Source: Corbicula japonica | Taxonomy: Eukaryota > Mollusca > Bivalvia > Venerida > Cyrenidae | Assembly (NCBI GenBank): GCA_038501625.1 | Contig: JAZAYU010000015.1 | Coordinates: 62,001 to 126,000 of the forward strand | Direction: 5' to 3' | Length of the DNA stretch: 64,000 bases | Shown here: positions 63,196-64,000 of the stretch, in pieces | How the letters are laid out: the number at the start of each line of letters is the position of its first letter | Numbering within the stretch: the stretch's first letter is position 1 | The notes under the pieces: generated by a model | Database searches by the model: none | What the model was told of the DNA's origin: nothing | Seen by the model: only the letters and a program-made list of their open reading frames with translations | Program-made: the position numbers and the translations under genes

Positions 63196-64000
63196 CTGTT
63201 TGAATGCACCATTTCTCCAAATCATACAAATGATGTTATAAAATATTATAACTGCCAATGAATTTATATAATTGGGCATGATATTTTGTGGTTTTCAGTA
63301 AATCTTTTTTGTGGGTAATAGAATTTATAGATTTTCATTTTCTGAGACCATATTAAACAGCACAAATATTTGTAACTTAACAAACAATTGCCAGAATTGA
63401 GCCACAGGAAAAGGATAATCTTTCAGACCAGCCATATATCCTCATATACCCTTTCAAGAAACCAAACAACTAGTACCGTTTTATTATAATACAAGGATTT
63501 TTCAGCAAAAAAATCTAAGAAACATTCTTTTTCATTTATTTTAATCATTTTATATTAACGGCACATTTCTCAATTGAGAACCTCAGTCATCTGTATGGCA
63601 ACACTAATTTATTTGCATGAGGTAACTACTTTATGGCTTCGATGGTCTGTCCATTCAATATGGTTGCTAGAGATGCTAGAAAAATCTGTTTAAAACTTGA
63701 TACAACAATTGTCCTTAATGATTTTAGTAATCCCTGAGCCTTCGGCTTCACAAATTAAGACAGCGGAGTAATTTTATGCATTTTTCCACAAATTTTAAAC
63801 AAAATGGTGGGCAACAACAAAGGTGAGAGGCCATAGGAAATTTTAGGCATTTGCATTAATATACACTGCAGATCCGTGTATATGGTAATAGATTAACAAC
63901 AAATTATACAACAGACTTACAGGACATTTCCTTGCAGTATAATAATGATACTTAATTTTATAGCAAGTATTTTAATAAATCTTTCAGAGACAGTAACAGC
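63196..64000. other. ODAD3 intron, no exon recognised
   Basis: I looked on the minus strand for the coiled-coil exon that should precede the 34-base exon and did not find one. The missing exons are probably beyond the window. Confidence 0.45.

Overview
This is a eukaryotic, AT-rich, repeat-laden genomic window with intron-split genes. The host is most likely a bivalve mollusc. That is an inference from the gene content, from Helitron-like elements that resemble the 'pearl' repeats I know from bivalves, and from the very dense palindromic MITEs. Two host genes could be reconstructed from splice signals, reading-frame phase and protein similarity.

(1) An ATF6 orthologue lies on the + strand, with 15 coding exons between 23792 and 45889 that join in phase to 649 aa. 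It has an N-terminal activation region, a bZIP, one transmembrane helix, a site-1-protease-like motif and a lumenal ER-stress sensor domain with two conserved cysteines. (2) The 3' part of an ODAD3/CCDC151 orthologue (outer dynein arm docking complex, motile cilia) lies on the - strand, with six exons between 61988 and 55150; its 5' part is beyond the right edge. The two genes converge.

Layout. 0-8 kb: fragments of a minus-strand gene family, including an exon resembling DUF4806 and duplicated exon fragments, plus RT and Tc1 scraps and an 11-bp minisatellite. 8-13.5 kb: a broken SGNH-hydrolase-like ORF, then a nearly intact non-LTR retrotransposon on the minus strand. Its ORF1 and ORF2 share one frame and are separated by a single UAG and a G15 run; ORF2 carries one further stop and two frameshifts. 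14-23 kb: a graveyard of DNA transposons (Tc1-like, Tigger/pogo-like, Merlin/IS1595-like, a TTAA foldback element) and two gene-like fragments. 23.8-45.9 kb: ATF6. Its introns hold a TSD-bounded hAT-like element with another element inside it, two Helitron-like elements (one carrying an endonuclease remnant, one a ~2 kb tandem array), and many MITEs. 45.9-55 kb: ATF6 3' UTR/intergenic DNA rich in MITEs. 55-62 kb: ODAD3. 62-64 kb: more repeats in the continuing ODAD3 intron.

Two palindromic MITE families dominate from ~19 kb rightward. 'MITE-1' (~145 bp, near-perfect hairpin, each full copy carrying two inverted CCAAT boxes) has about 12 copies. 'MITE-2' (~240 bp) has about 24 copies, all right of 28.6 kb. 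MITE-1 is found inside MITE-2 three times. No prokaryotic operon, CRISPR array or rRNA was seen. The family names are mine, and all homology calls come from recognised motifs, not from a search.
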